Positions 24,266 to 36,442 of a DNA stretch of 64,000 nt are shown here, one piece after another. A program made the position numbers and the translations under genes. Source of the DNA: Microbacterium testaceum StLB037 (GTDB taxonomy: Bacteria > Actinomycetota > Actinomycetes > Actinomycetales > Microbacteriaceae); contig NZ_VTQH01000001.1 in assembly GCF_008763945.1 (NCBI RefSeq), positions 680,014 to 744,013 on the forward strand, read 5' to 3'. Each line of letters opens with the position of its first letter. The first letter of the stretch is position 1. The notes under the pieces were generated by a model, which was not told where the DNA came from, made no database searches, and saw only the letters and a program-made list of their open reading frames with translations.

Positions 24266-24337
24266 CGGTTTGGGGCGCGTTCTACCGTTCGGGGCGTGGT
24301 TTTCCCCGCCCCAAACGGACGATCACGCCCCGAACCC
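24266..24337. repeat. Dispersed palindromic intergenic repeat, copy C
   Basis: An imperfect inverted repeat with the same arms as at 2515 and 2677 (GGTTTGGGGCG, CCGTTCGGGGCG and their complements). It lies in the ~445-bp gap between the glycosyltransferase and guaA, 1-2 units from the large hairpin at 24480. No gene is seen in this gap. Confidence 0.65.
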
Positions 24338-24479
24338 CTGCCTGCCGGCCCGGGCAGGCGGAGCCCGCACGCCGCCGCGCACGCAAGGCGAAGTGACACG
24401 CCCTCCTGAGTCGATCGGGGGAGGGGCCCTCCCCATGCCTCCGCGTCGATGCAGAGCGCCGCCGGCGCCGGACGGCGAA

Positions 24480-24541
24480 GGGGCATCGTCTTCGAGTCGA
24501 TCGGGGTGGGGGCCCCGCTCTCGACTCGAAGGCGATGCCCC
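24480..24541. terminator. Large hairpin downstream of guaA
   Basis: Arms of 21 nt (24480-24500 and 24521-24541) pair with one mismatch and a 20-nt loop that itself contains GGGGGCCCC. A partial direct repeat of GAGTCGATCGGGG lies at about 24411. The structure ends 41 nt past the guaA stop and is a likely terminator. Confidence 0.6.
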
Positions 24542-24582
24542 GAAGCCGGCCGCCGACGGCGGCGCGGGAGCAGACTAGACGC

Positions 24583-26159
<1,577 letters not shown>

Positions 26160-26163
<4 letters not shown>

Positions 26164-26681
26164 CGGTTGCCTTCCGGGGCGGGAACGGGAGCGGAGGCCT
26201 GGGTGGCTTCGCGCTCGGCGAGGTAGGCGCGCACGCGACGGGCGGTGCGCACCTCGAGGATGAAGGAGAGGAACGGCACCACGCCACCGAGGGCGAGGAA
26301 GACGAACCGACGGAACGGCCACCGCATCAGGCTCCACACGCGGAAGCAGGAGATGAGGTAGACGACGTAGAACCACCCGTGGGCGACCAGGATCGCCAGG
26401 GACACGTTCACCCCGTCGCCGGTCGACAGGATCGAGCATCCGTTGCCGCCGGGCACGAAGAGCGAGAACCACTGGCAGTCGGGGCCGGGCACGGCATCCG
26501 CGAACCACAGGAAGCCGCCGGATCCGCCGAGGAACAGCTCCACGTGAATGGGCGTGTACTTCAGGACCATCTCGGCGACCAGCAGGAGCAGGCCGATACC
26601 CGTGATGATCGAGCAGATCTGGTAGAACTTCAGGGCTCCGCGGATCGCCGGGAACGAGGCGAGCTTGGGGGCGCGGGGCAT
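26160..26681 (-). CDS. DUF3817 membrane protein
   Basis: The 173-residue membrane protein shows three or four transmembrane segments (residues ~20-40, 90-115, 125-145), with a Gly/Cys-containing extracellular loop ([20 protein letters not shown]). This matches DUF3817, whose function is unknown but which is consistently linked to guaA in actinobacteria. It overlaps guaA by 4 nt. Start ATG 26681 lies 7 nt after TAGACT. Confidence 0.85.
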
Positions 26682-26688
26682 GGATGCC

Positions 26689-26694
26689 AGTCTA
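26689..26694 (-). promoter_or_regulatory. -10 box (TAGACT) of the DUF3817-guaA unit
   Basis: TAGACT is 7 nt before the ATG at 26681. It also marks the right boundary of this transcription unit. Confidence 0.5.
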
Positions 26695-27561
26695 GTCGCG
26701 GGATTCCGCCGTGCCCGCCGCGAGGGCCTCGGACTGTTCGTCCTCGAGATCTTCGACTTCCTTCTCCCAGGCGTCGCGCGCGAGCCGGTACCAGAGGTAG
26801 AGCGCGAAGCCGGCGAAGATCGCCCACTCGGCGGCGTAGAAGATGTTCAGCCAGTTGACCCGGGAGCGTTCGTCGGGCGCCGGGGAGGCGATGGCGTCGA
26901 GGGGTCCGATCGCCGTCTGCGAGGCGATGTACTGCCGGTAGACGTCGAGGTTCTCGGTGTCGTGCCACCGCCCGAGCAGCATGGCCGGCGACATCTTCAC
27001 GAGCGTCAAGGGGTCGACGTTGGACGGCGGGATCGACGCCCCCTCGTCGGAGATCAGGCGTCCGGTCACCGTCACCACCGCGGTGGGGTCGGCCTCCGCC
27101 TCGGCGCGCAGCTCGTCGGCGGCGGCGTTGGCCTGGTCGAGGCTGCTCGTCCACCCGGTCGCGACGGCGATCGACGTCGGCTGCGCCGCACCCGCGACAC
27201 GCAGCTGGCCCGTCACCCAGTACCCCTGGACGTCGTTGTTGTAGCGCGAGGAGACGACGATGAAGTCGGATGCCACCCAGGTGCCGCTCGTTTCGACGCG
27301 CTGCCCCACGAGGGGCTCGGCGAGGTAGTCGCCCGGCTGCACGACGTCGGCGAGGGGGCGCACGACCTCGGTCTGCCCCGGCTCGGGCGGAGAGGTGTCG
27401 ACCGCCCGGCCGAGCTGCCACTGGCCGAGCCACGCGAGCACGCCCGCCACGAGGAGCGAGAACGCGAGCAGCGCGATCCAGCGCGGACGCAACATGACCT
27501 CCCGCAGCGTCGGCGGGAAGATCTGCGGCGGGGCCGGCTCGGTCGTGGGGGTGGAGGTCAT
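26692..27561 (-). CDS. SURF1 family cytochrome oxidase assembly protein
   Basis: The 289-residue product has the SURF1 layout: a first membrane helix (~28-48, WIALLAFSLLVAGVLAWLGQWQLGR), a large extracytoplasmic domain with VVSSRYNNDVQGYWVTGQL and a second helix near 245-265. SURF1 proteins help insert haem a into cytochrome c oxidase. Start ATG 27561; the next gene upstream (guaB3) ends 13 nt away, so co-transcription is possible. Confidence 0.9.
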   Translation of the reverse strand: MTSTPTTEPAPPQIFPPTLREVMLRPRWIALLAFSLLVAGVLAWLGQWQLGRAVDTSPPEPGQTEVVRPLADVVQPGDYLAEPLVGQRVETSGTWVASDFIVVSSRYNNDVQGYWVTGQLRVAGAAQPTSIAVATGWTSSLDQANAAADELRAEAEADPTAVVTVTGRLISDEGASIPPSNVDPLTLVKMSPAMLLGRWHDTENLDVYRQYIASQTAIGPLDAIASPAPDERSRVNWLNIFYAAEWAIFAGFALYLWYRLARDAWEKEVEDLEDEQSEALAAGTAESRD

Positions 27562-27574
27562 GAAGCTTTCTCGG

Positions 27575-28696
27575 TCAGTGCCCGTACGGGGCGACGACGA
27601 CCTCGACGCGCTGGAACTCCTTGAGATCGGAGTATCCGGTGGTGGCCATCGACTTCTTGAGGGCCCCGATCAGGTTGGCCGTGCCGTCGGCGACGGGAGC
27701 GGGTCCGTAGAGCACCTGCTCGAGAGGGCCGACGCGGTCGACCTCGACGCGGCGTCCGCGCGGGAGCTCGGGGTGGTGCGCCTCGGGGCCCCAGTGGTAC
27801 CCGCGGCCGGGAGCGTCGGTCGCTCGAGCGAGCGCGACACCGAGCATGACGGCGTCGGCGCCCATCGCGAGGGCCTTCACGATGTCTCCGGAGGTCCCCA
27901 CCCCGCCGTCGGCGATCACGTGCACGTAGCGTCCACCCGACTCGTCGAGGTAGTCGCGACGCGCGCCGGCGACGTCGGCCACGGCCGTGGCCATGGGAGC
28001 GTGCAGGCCGAGGGTGGCGCGCGTGGTCGAGGCCGCTCCCCCGCCGAATCCGACGAGGACGCCCGCGGCGCCGGTGCGCATGAGGTGGAGGGCCGCCGTG
28101 TAGGTGGCCGCCCCGCCCACGATCACGGGGACGTCGAGGTCGTAGATGAACTTCTTGAGGTTCAGCGGCTCGACGTTCTTCGACACGTGCTCGGCCGACA
28201 CCGTGGTGCCGCGGATCACGAACAGGTCGACGCCTGCGGCGACGACGGTCTCGTACAGGTCCTGCGTGCGCTGGGGCGTGAGGGCCCCCGCGACGGTGAC
28301 GCCCGCGGCGCGCACCTCGGCGAGACGGTCGCGGACGAGCTCGGGCTTGATGGGCTCGGAGTACAGCTCCTGCATGCGACGCGTGGCGTCGGCATCCGGC
28401 AGGGTCGCGATCTCGGCGAGCAGCGGCTCGGGGTCGTCGTACCGCGTCCAGAGCCCCTCGAGGTCGAGCACGCCGAGGCCGCCGAGACGACCGAGCTCGA
28501 TCGCGGTGCGCGGGCTGACCACGGAGTCCATCGGGGCGCCGAGCACCGGGATCTCGAAGGGGAACGCGTCGATCGTCCACGCGGTCGAGACGTCTTCGGG
28601 GTTGCGCGTGCGCCGCGACGGCACGACGGCGATGTCGTCGAAGGTGTACGCGCGGCGGGCGCGCTTGGCGCGGCCGAGATCGATCTCCATGGTCAC
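27575..28696 (-). CDS. guaB3: GuaB3 family IMP dehydrogenase-related protein
   Basis: The 373-residue product has the IMPDH TIM barrel without CBS domains (FDDIAVVPSRRTRN, VIVGGAATYTAALH, VIADGGVGTSGDIVKALAMGADAVM). The catalytic Cys of IMPDH/GMP reductase (CTTR) is replaced: the loop reads GGGAASTTR with S223, and the protein contains no cysteine. So classical IMPDH chemistry is unlikely. GuaB3 proteins are common in actinobacteria; a regulatory or GMP-reductase-like role is possible. GTG 28696 is leaderless after TAGGCT. Confidence 0.85.
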   Translation of the reverse strand: MTMEIDLGRAKRARRAYTFDDIAVVPSRRTRNPEDVSTAWTIDAFPFEIPVLGAPMDSVVSPRTAIELGRLGGLGVLDLEGLWTRYDDPEPLLAEIATLPDADATRRMQELYSEPIKPELVRDRLAEVRAAGVTVAGALTPQRTQDLYETVVAAGVDLFVIRGTTVSAEHVSKNVEPLNLKKFIYDLDVPVIVGGAATYTAALHLMRTGAAGVLVGFGGGAASTTRATLGLHAPMATAVADVAGARRDYLDESGGRYVHVIADGGVGTSGDIVKALAMGADAVMLGVALARATDAPGRGYHWGPEAHHPELPRGRRVEVDRVGPLEQVLYGPAPVADGTANLIGALKKSMATTGYSDLKEFQRVEVVVAPYGH

Positions 28697-28702
28697 CCCC
28701 TC

Positions 28703-28708
28703 AGCCTA
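28703..28708 (-). promoter_or_regulatory. -10 box (TAGGCT) of guaB3
   Basis: TAGGCT is 6 nt before the GTG at 28696. Confidence 0.5.
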
Positions 28709-29398
28709 CCCGCGCCCCCGGACATCGCCGTCGGCCGGATCGGGGCGCGGATCGGCCTGCGCAGGCGACGCGGGCGCCTCGGGGTCGTCGCCCCCGCGCA
28801 GGACGCGGGTGAGGAGGCCGTCGAAGGCGAACAGAAGGAACCCGAGGGAACCGATCACGGGGCTGAGCACCATCGCCGCCGCACTGAGGATGACGGCGCT
28901 CAAGCTCGCGCGCCCCAGACGCTTCGCGTCGGCCGGGGTGAGATCGGCGATCGCGCCGGAACGCACCGCCCAGGCCCACTGCAGCCACCCCATGACGATC
29001 GCGAGGAAGAAGTTGACCGGCAGCAGCACGCGACCGAGCAGCAGGTCCGAGTGCATGGTGTCCAGCGACGAGGTGAAGGGGACCAGCACCACCAGCAGCA
29101 GCCGCAGGTTGTTGATCCACATGCCGGTGTCGTCGATGCGCACGATCCACTCGAACTGGCGGACGTGCGTCATCCACATCACGCACAGGATGAGAAAGCT
29201 GATGACGAACGAGAACAGCGGGTGCGCCAGGTCGAGCAGGCTGCCGGCGAGTTGGGCGTCGGTGGTGGGCGAGCCCAGCGACTGGTCGGTCAACCCGAGG
29301 ACCAGGAGGGTCGCCGCGATCGCGAAGACGCCGTCGGTGAAGGCCTCGGTCCGGCGCGCCGACAGCGATGCCGCGGGGTGGCTGCGTCGTCGGATCAT
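28706..29398 (-). CDS. TMEM175-like (DUF1211) potassium-channel family protein
   Basis: The 230-residue product has an N-terminal EAFTDGVFAIAATLLVL motif, typical of the bacterial TMEM175 potassium channels (RxxxFSD class), and about six membrane segments ending near residue 200. Function as a K+ channel is inferred. I chose ATG 29398, 6 nt after TACGCT (29405-29410); a GTG at 29404 would abut that box. Confidence 0.8.
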   Translation of the reverse strand: MIRRRSHPAASLSARRTEAFTDGVFAIAATLLVLGLTDQSLGSPTTDAQLAGSLLDLAHPLFSFVISFLILCVMWMTHVRQFEWIVRIDDTGMWINNLRLLLVVLVPFTSSLDTMHSDLLLGRVLLPVNFFLAIVMGWLQWAWAVRSGAIADLTPADAKRLGRASLSAVILSAAAMVLSPVIGSLGFLLFAFDGLLTRVLRGGDDPEAPASPAQADPRPDPADGDVRGRG

Positions 29399-29404
29399 GC
29401 GCAC

Positions 29405-29410
29405 AGCGTA
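29405..29410 (-). promoter_or_regulatory. -10 box (TACGCT) of the TMEM175-like gene
   Basis: TACGCT is 6 nt before ATG 29398, which supports that start over the GTG at 29404. Confidence 0.5.
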
Positions 29411-29429
29411 GCCGCGCCACCCCGGGGCG

Positions 29430-31118
29430 TCACCGGCCGCGGACGACCCGCTTCTCGTCCCACACCGGCTCGGCGGCCTCGTACACCTCGCCGTCCGACC
29501 CGAACACGAGGAACCGGTCGAACGATCGCGCGAACCACCGGTCGTGGGTCACGGCCAGCACGGTCCCCTCGAACCGCGAGAGCGCGTCTTCCAGCGCCTC
29601 GGCCGAGGCGAGGTCGAGGTTGTCGGTCGGTTCGTCGAGCAACAGCAACGTCGTCCCCGACAGCTCCAGCAGCAGCACCTGGAACCGCGCCTGCTGCCCG
29701 CCGCTCAACGTGTCGAACGGCTGCTGCGCCTGCGCGATGAGACCGTACCGGTCCAGGGCGGAGCTCGCGGCATCCCTCGGCATCCCGGCTCGCTCGTCGT
29801 CCCCGCGGTGGAGCAGGTCCAGGAGGGTTCTGCCGACGAATTCCGGATGCCGATGCGTCTGGGCGAACCACCCGGGGACGACCCGCGCGCCCAGGACGGC
29901 GCGACCGGAGTGGGCGACCCGATCGAGTCCCGCTCCCACGGTCGTCACGTGCCCGAGGCGCGTGTCGGGATCGCTGCCGCCACCGGCCAGAAGCCGGAGG
30001 AAGTGCGACTTTCCCGACCCGTTCGAGCCGAGCACCGCGACCCGGTCGCCGAACCACACCTCGAGGTCGAACGGCTTCATGAGACCGGTGAGCTCGAGTC
30101 GCTCGGCGATCACCGCGCGCTTGCCGGTACGCGCCCCCCGCAGGCGCAGCTGCAGGTCCTGCTCCGGCGGTCGCTCCTCGGGCGGCCCGGCCTGCTCGAA
30201 CTTCGACAGGCGGGTCACCGCCGCTTGATACCGCGAGGCGAAACCGTCGTTGGCGGCCGCGGCCACCTTGATGCGCGCGACCAGCGCGCGCAGCTTCTCG
30301 TGCTCCTCGTCCCAGCGGCGGCGCAGCTCTTCGAGCCGGGCCATGCGGTCCTCACGCGCGGCACCGTACGTGCCGAACCCTCCGCCGTGCACCCACGCGG
30401 TGCTCCCCGCAGCCCCGGTCTCCAGCGTGACGATGCGGTCGGCGGCGCGCGCGAGCAGCTCGCGATCGTGCGAGACGAGGAGCACCGTCTTGGCCGTCGA
30501 CCGCAGCTGCTCCTCGAGCCAGCGCTTGCCCGGGACGTCGAGGTAGTTGTCGGGCTCGTCGAGGAGCAGCACGTCGTCGGGTCCGCGCAGCAGCGCCTCG
30601 AGTGCGAGCCGCTTCTGCTCACCGCCCGACAGCGTCGACAGCTCCCGGAACCGCGCGCGTTCGTAGGGCAGTCCGAGCGCGGCCGTCGTGCAGGTGTCCC
30701 AGACCGTCTCGTGCTCGTACCCTCCGGCATCCGCGTAATCGGCGAGGGCGGCGGCGTACCGCATCTGCGTGTCGAGGTCGTCCTGTTCGATGAGGGCGTT
30801 CTCGGAGGCCTCGAGGTCGAGCGCCGCGAGGCGGATACGCGTCGGCGACACCGACACGAGGAGATCGTGCACCGTCTCGCCCTCGCGGCCGTGCCCGATG
30901 AACTGGTCCATCACCCCGAGCGAGCCGCCCATCGACACCACTCCCCCGTGCGCCCGCTCGTCGCCGCGGATGATGCGCAGGAGAGTGGACTTGCCCGCCC
31001 CGTTGGGGCCGACCAACGCGGTGGTCGCCCCTTCCCCCACGCGGAAGGTCACCTCGTCGAGGAGGGGCCTCCCGTCGGGAAGCGTGAACGAGACGGCGGT
31101 GAGGTCGAGGTATCCCAT
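29430..31118 (-). CDS. ABC-F family ATPase
   Basis: The 562-residue product has two ABC ATPase domains (Walker A GPNGAGKSTLLR and GSNGSGKSHFLR; signatures LSGGEQKRLALEAL and LSGGQQARFQVLLL; Walker B LLLDEPDNYLD and LLLDEPTDNLD) and no membrane domain. ABC-F proteins act on ribosomes in translation regulation or antibiotic resistance. I chose the ATG at 31118, where the first ATPase begins (MGYLDLTAVSFTLPDGRPLL). Substrate specificity unknown. Confidence 0.9.
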   Translation of the reverse strand: MGYLDLTAVSFTLPDGRPLLDEVTFRVGEGATTALVGPNGAGKSTLLRIIRGDERAHGGVVSMGGSLGVMDQFIGHGREGETVHDLLVSVSPTRIRLAALDLEASENALIEQDDLDTQMRYAAALADYADAGGYEHETVWDTCTTAALGLPYERARFRELSTLSGGEQKRLALEALLRGPDDVLLLDEPDNYLDVPGKRWLEEQLRSTAKTVLLVSHDRELLARAADRIVTLETGAAGSTAWVHGGGFGTYGAAREDRMARLEELRRRWDEEHEKLRALVARIKVAAAANDGFASRYQAAVTRLSKFEQAGPPEERPPEQDLQLRLRGARTGKRAVIAERLELTGLMKPFDLEVWFGDRVAVLGSNGSGKSHFLRLLAGGGSDPDTRLGHVTTVGAGLDRVAHSGRAVLGARVVPGWFAQTHRHPEFVGRTLLDLLHRGDDERAGMPRDAASSALDRYGLIAQAQQPFDTLSGGQQARFQVLLLELSGTTLLLLDEPTDNLDLASAEALEDALSRFEGTVLAVTHDRWFARSFDRFLVFGSDGEVYEAAEPVWDEKRVVRGR

Positions 31119-31287
31119 GGCGAGTTCCGGATCGGCCGCGCGCGGCGGCGGAGGCGACGATCGGGTGCGCAGCCCCGCATCGGCCCGCAGCGGGCGAGCC
31201 GGCCAGCTTATCGGCATCCGGATGCCAGGCACCAGGCGAACACCCGGGCTCCGGTGCCCGCGCCGAATGGCGGTGGCGGCGGAACGA

Positions 31288-31317
31288 CGAAGAGCCGGGC
31301 ACTCGGCCCGGCCCTTC
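31288..31317 (-). terminator. Hairpin terminator downstream of guaB
   Basis: Stem GAAGAGCCGGGC / GCCCGGCCCTTC with one mismatch and a 6-nt loop just past the guaB stop. Confidence 0.65.
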
Positions 31318-31326
31318 GATACGACG

Positions 31327-33146
<1,820 letters not shown>

Positions 33147-34463
33147 GTGACCACTCGGCAAGCATCCCCACGGATGCCTCGCCGTCGACGCTCGATCCTG
33201 ACGCTGTTGTCAGGACTCTTCGCTGCCGCCCTGGTGCTCGGGTTCGCCCCGGCATCGACGGCAGCCGTCAACGATGAGGATCTTCCCTACTCGATCACGG
33301 TGAACGTGCGCTCCGAAGGCGAGCCCGTCGCTCAAGCGAAGGTGACCGCGACAGACGGTTCCTTCACGGGCGAGGCGACGACGGACGAGCGCGGTCGCGC
33401 GACGATCAAGGTCCCCACCAAGGAAGGGTCCTGGACGGTGGACCTCGACCGGAACTCGCTTCCGTCGAGTGTGAGCGTCCCGGACGGCCAGGAGTTCGAG
33501 CGGCAGGTGCAGTTCGGCAGCTCCAGCACCGTCTCGAGCAACTTCACCCTCGGTGCCGCGGAACGTCAGACGGTCGGCTTCATGGACCAGTTGCTCTCGC
33601 GCACCGTGAACGGCCTCAACTTCGGCCTCATGCTCGCTCTCGCCGCGATCGGCCTCTCGCTCGTGTTCGGCACGACGGGCCTGTCGAACTTCGCCCACGG
33701 CGAGATGGTGACCTTCGGGGCCATCGCCGCGCTCTTCCTGAGCGCGGGCACCGGGTGGTCGATCTGGATTGCCATCCCGCTCGCGGTGATCCTCTCGGGG
33801 GTCTTCGGACTGGCGATGGATGCCGGGATCTGGAGGCCTCTGCGCAGGAAGGGCCTCGGCATCGTTCAGCTCATGATCGTCTCGATCGGTCTGTCGCTGG
33901 CGCTGCGCTACGTCTTCCAGATCTTCATCGGCGGTGGCACCCAGCAGCTTCCGGGAGCATCGAGCGACATCATCCCGGGCCTCGGGTCGATCCGCATCAG
34001 CGTCACCGACCTCACCAGCATGGGCATCTCGATCGTCGTGATCGCCGCCTTCGCCTGGTTCCTCACCCGCACACGACTCGGCCGGGCCACCCGCGCCGTG
34101 TCCGACAACCCCTCGCTCGCCGCGGCGAGCGGCATCGACGTCGACAACGTCGTGCGCATGGTCTGGATCCTGTCGTCGGCGCTGGCCGGTCTCGCCGGTG
34201 TCCTGTGGGCCTACTTCCGCCCGGGCATCCGCTGGGACATGGGTTCCGGCATCCTGCTGCTCATGTTCGCCGCCGTCGTGCTCGGCGGACTCGGTACCGC
34301 GTTCGGCGCCCTCATCGGCTCGATCGTGGTCGGCCTCCTCGTCGAGGTGTCCACCCTGTGGATCCCCTCCGACATGAAGTATGTGGGCGCCCTCGTCGTG
34401 CTCATCGTCATCCTCCTCTTCCGGCCGCAGGGCATCCTCGGTCGCCGAGAGCGAATCGGGTAG
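33147..34463 (+). CDS. livH: LivH-type ABC permease with secreted N-terminal domain
   Basis: The 438-residue product joins a signal-peptide-like N-terminus (~1-40, RRRRSILTLLSGLFAAALVL ending ASTAA), a ~90-residue beta-rich domain (~46-135, with VRSEGEPVAQAKVTATDGSF and GRATIKVPTKEGSWTVDL, like a carboxypeptidase-regulatory/Ig-like domain), and a full LivH permease (~145-438, VFGTTGLSNFAHGEMVTFGA). LivH homologues are normally ~290-310 residues without this front domain. Start GTG 33147 has CAGGAGG upstream. First gene of the liv operon. Confidence 0.85.
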   Translation: MTTRQASPRMPRRRRSILTLLSGLFAAALVLGFAPASTAAVNDEDLPYSITVNVRSEGEPVAQAKVTATDGSFTGEATTDERGRATIKVPTKEGSWTVDLDRNSLPSSVSVPDGQEFERQVQFGSSSTVSSNFTLGAAERQTVGFMDQLLSRTVNGLNFGLMLALAAIGLSLVFGTTGLSNFAHGEMVTFGAIAALFLSAGTGWSIWIAIPLAVILSGVFGLAMDAGIWRPLRRKGLGIVQLMIVSIGLSLALRYVFQIFIGGGTQQLPGASSDIIPGLGSIRISVTDLTSMGISIVVIAAFAWFLTRTRLGRATRAVSDNPSLAAASGIDVDNVVRMVWILSSALAGLAGVLWAYFRPGIRWDMGSGILLLMFAAVVLGGLGTAFGALIGSIVVGLLVEVSTLWIPSDMKYVGALVVLIVILLFRPQGILGRRERIG

Positions 34464-34470
34464 GTAAACC

Positions 34471-35454
34471 ATGGACTTCCTGCAGATCCTCTCGAACACG
34501 GCCTCGCAGATCCTCGCGCCGGCCACGTTCGGTTACGCCCTCGCGGCCATCGGCCTGTCGATGCACTTCGGCTTCGCCGGTCTTCTCAACATGGGCGTCG
34601 CCGGCTTCATGGCCATCGGCGCGTACGGCTTCGCGATCTCGATCCTGACGTTCGGCCTCGCCTGGCCGCTCGCCGCCCTGATCGGGTTCGCCGCGGCCGT
34701 CGTGTTCGCGCTCATCATGGGCATCCCGACGCTGCGACTGCGTGGCGACTACCTCGCCATCGTCACGATCGCGGCCGCCGAGATCCTCCGCCTGGTGTTC
34801 CTCACCTCGACCTTCCGTGGCGTCACGGGCTCGGCCGACGGTCTGTTCAACTTCCAGTCGGGTTGGCGCGGCGAGAACAACCCGCTCCCCGCGGGCGACT
34901 ACGGCTTCGGCCCGTGGACGTACAACGCCAACCGCTGGTACGTCATCATCCTCGGCCTGCTCGCCGTCGTGGTCGCCGTCCTCCTGGTCTGGATGCTCAT
35001 GCGCAGCCCCTGGGGTCGTGTCATCCGCGGCATCCGTGAAGACGAGGACGCCGTGCGCGCGCTCGGCAAGAACGTCTTCGCCTTCAAGATGCAGGCTCTC
35101 GTCATCGGCGGTGTGATCATCGCCGCGGGCGGCATCATCACGGCGATGGACACGAACGTGAACCCGAACGTGTACGTCACCTCGCAGACGTTCTTCGTCT
35201 ACACGGCGTTGCTGCTCGGTGGGGCCGCGACGATCTTCGGCCCGGTGCTCGGCGCCGTGCTGTTCTGGGTCGTGCGCGCGTTCCTGTCGAACCTGCTGCC
35301 GGCGCTGTCCTCGATCGGACTGCTGCCGTTCCTCACCGCCGACCAGTCCCAGATGCTCGTCTTCGTCATCGTCGGCGTCGCGCTCATGCTGCTCGTGATC
35401 TTCCGCCCCCAGGGCATCCTGGGCAGCAAGAAGGAGATGACCTTTGTCCGATGA
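34471..35454 (+). CDS. livM: LivM-type branched-chain amino-acid ABC permease
   Basis: The 327-residue membrane protein has about nine segments and the LivM signature GFAGLLNMGVAGFMAIGAY with a cytoplasmic-loop EAA-like motif (GRVIRGIREDEDAVRALGKN). It starts 7 nt after livH with GGTAGG upstream and overlaps the downstream livG by 11 nt. It forms the second half of the importer channel. Confidence 0.9.
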   Translation: MDFLQILSNTASQILAPATFGYALAAIGLSMHFGFAGLLNMGVAGFMAIGAYGFAISILTFGLAWPLAALIGFAAAVVFALIMGIPTLRLRGDYLAIVTIAAAEILRLVFLTSTFRGVTGSADGLFNFQSGWRGENNPLPAGDYGFGPWTYNANRWYVIILGLLAVVVAVLLVWMLMRSPWGRVIRGIREDEDAVRALGKNVFAFKMQALVIGGVIIAAGGIITAMDTNVNPNVYVTSQTFFVYTALLLGGAATIFGPVLGAVLFWVVRAFLSNLLPALSSIGLLPFLTADQSQMLVFVIVGVALMLLVIFRPQGILGSKKEMTFVR

Positions 35455-36442
35455 GTCCACGCCGGTCGTGCCCAGCGCTCCCGCGCAACGGGTGAAGGCG
35501 ACCGGACTGCACAAGGGCGAGATCGCCCCCGGCGTCGCGAAGGTCGATCCGATCATCGTCGCCGACAACGTCCGCCGCGATTTCGGCGGCAACACCGCCG
35601 TCGACGTGAAGCACCTCGAGATCCCGCGCAATGCCATCACGGCATTAATCGGGCCCAACGGTGCCGGCAAGACGACGCTGTTCAACCTGCTCACCGGCTT
35701 CGACAAGCCGAACAGCGGTCAGTGGTCGTTCGACGGCCGCAACCTGGCCGGCATCCCGGCGTTCAAGGCGGCCCGCATGGGCCAGGTGCGCACGTTCCAG
35801 CTCACCAAGGCGCTGGGGCTTCTCACCGTGCTCGAGAACATGAAGCTGGGCGCGACCAAGCAGAAGGGAGAGGGCCTGCTCTCGAGCATCCTCCCCTTCG
35901 TCTGGCGCAAGCAGGAGTCCGACAACGACGCCAAAGCGCGCGAGCTGCTCAAGCGCTTCAAGCTCGACTCCAAGGAGTCGGACTTCGCCGCCTCGCTGTC
36001 GGGCGGTCAGCGCAAGCTCCTCGAGATGGCGCGGGCGCTCATGAGCGACCCGACGCTCGTGATGCTCGACGAGCCGATGGCCGGCGTCAACCCCGCGCTG
36101 ACGCAGTCGCTGCTCGATCACATCCTCGACCTCAAAGACCTGGGGATGACCGTGCTCTTCGTCGAGCACGACATGCACATGGTCCGCCACATCGCCGACT
36201 GGGTCGTCGTGATGGCCGAGGGCAAGATCGTGGCCGAGGGCCCGCCCGACACCGTCATGAAGGACCAGGCCGTGATCGACGCCTACCTCGGCGCCCACCA
36301 GGACGTCGACCTCGGCGTCGTCACCGGCCGCCACGAGGGCACGGTCGACTCGGCCGCCGCCGCCGAGCTGCTCGAGACCGCGCAGCAGGTCGACGCCGCG
36401 ATCGACGCCGAGTCGACGCACGAGAAGGAGGACGGTCGATGA
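35444..36442 (+). CDS. livG: LivG-type ABC ATP-binding protein
   Basis: The 332-residue product has Walker A GPNGAGKTT, signature SLSGGQRKLLEMARAL and Walker B LVMLDEPMAGVNPAL, then VLFVEHDMHMVRHIADWVVV, typical of LivG. The C-terminal ~55 residues (GVVTGRHEGTVDSAAAAELL) are an extension. TTG 35444 is the start: AAGGAG lies 6 nt upstream and the frame overlaps livM; the ATG at 35451 is out of frame. Overlaps livF by 4 nt. Confidence 0.92.
   Translation: MSDESTPVVPSAPAQRVKATGLHKGEIAPGVAKVDPIIVADNVRRDFGGNTAVDVKHLEIPRNAITALIGPNGAGKTTLFNLLTGFDKPNSGQWSFDGRNLAGIPAFKAARMGQVRTFQLTKALGLLTVLENMKLGATKQKGEGLLSSILPFVWRKQESDNDAKARELLKRFKLDSKESDFAASLSGGQRKLLEMARALMSDPTLVMLDEPMAGVNPALTQSLLDHILDLKDLGMTVLFVEHDMHMVRHIADWVVVMAEGKIVAEGPPDTVMKDQAVIDAYLGAHQDVDLGVVTGRHEGTVDSAAAAELLETAQQVDAAIDAESTHEKEDGR

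Noticed and set aside
27395..29740. A 781-codon plus-strand open frame
   Set aside because: It is antisense to SURF1, GuaB3 and TMEM175-like genes, and its protein is Gly/Arg-rich without any domain.
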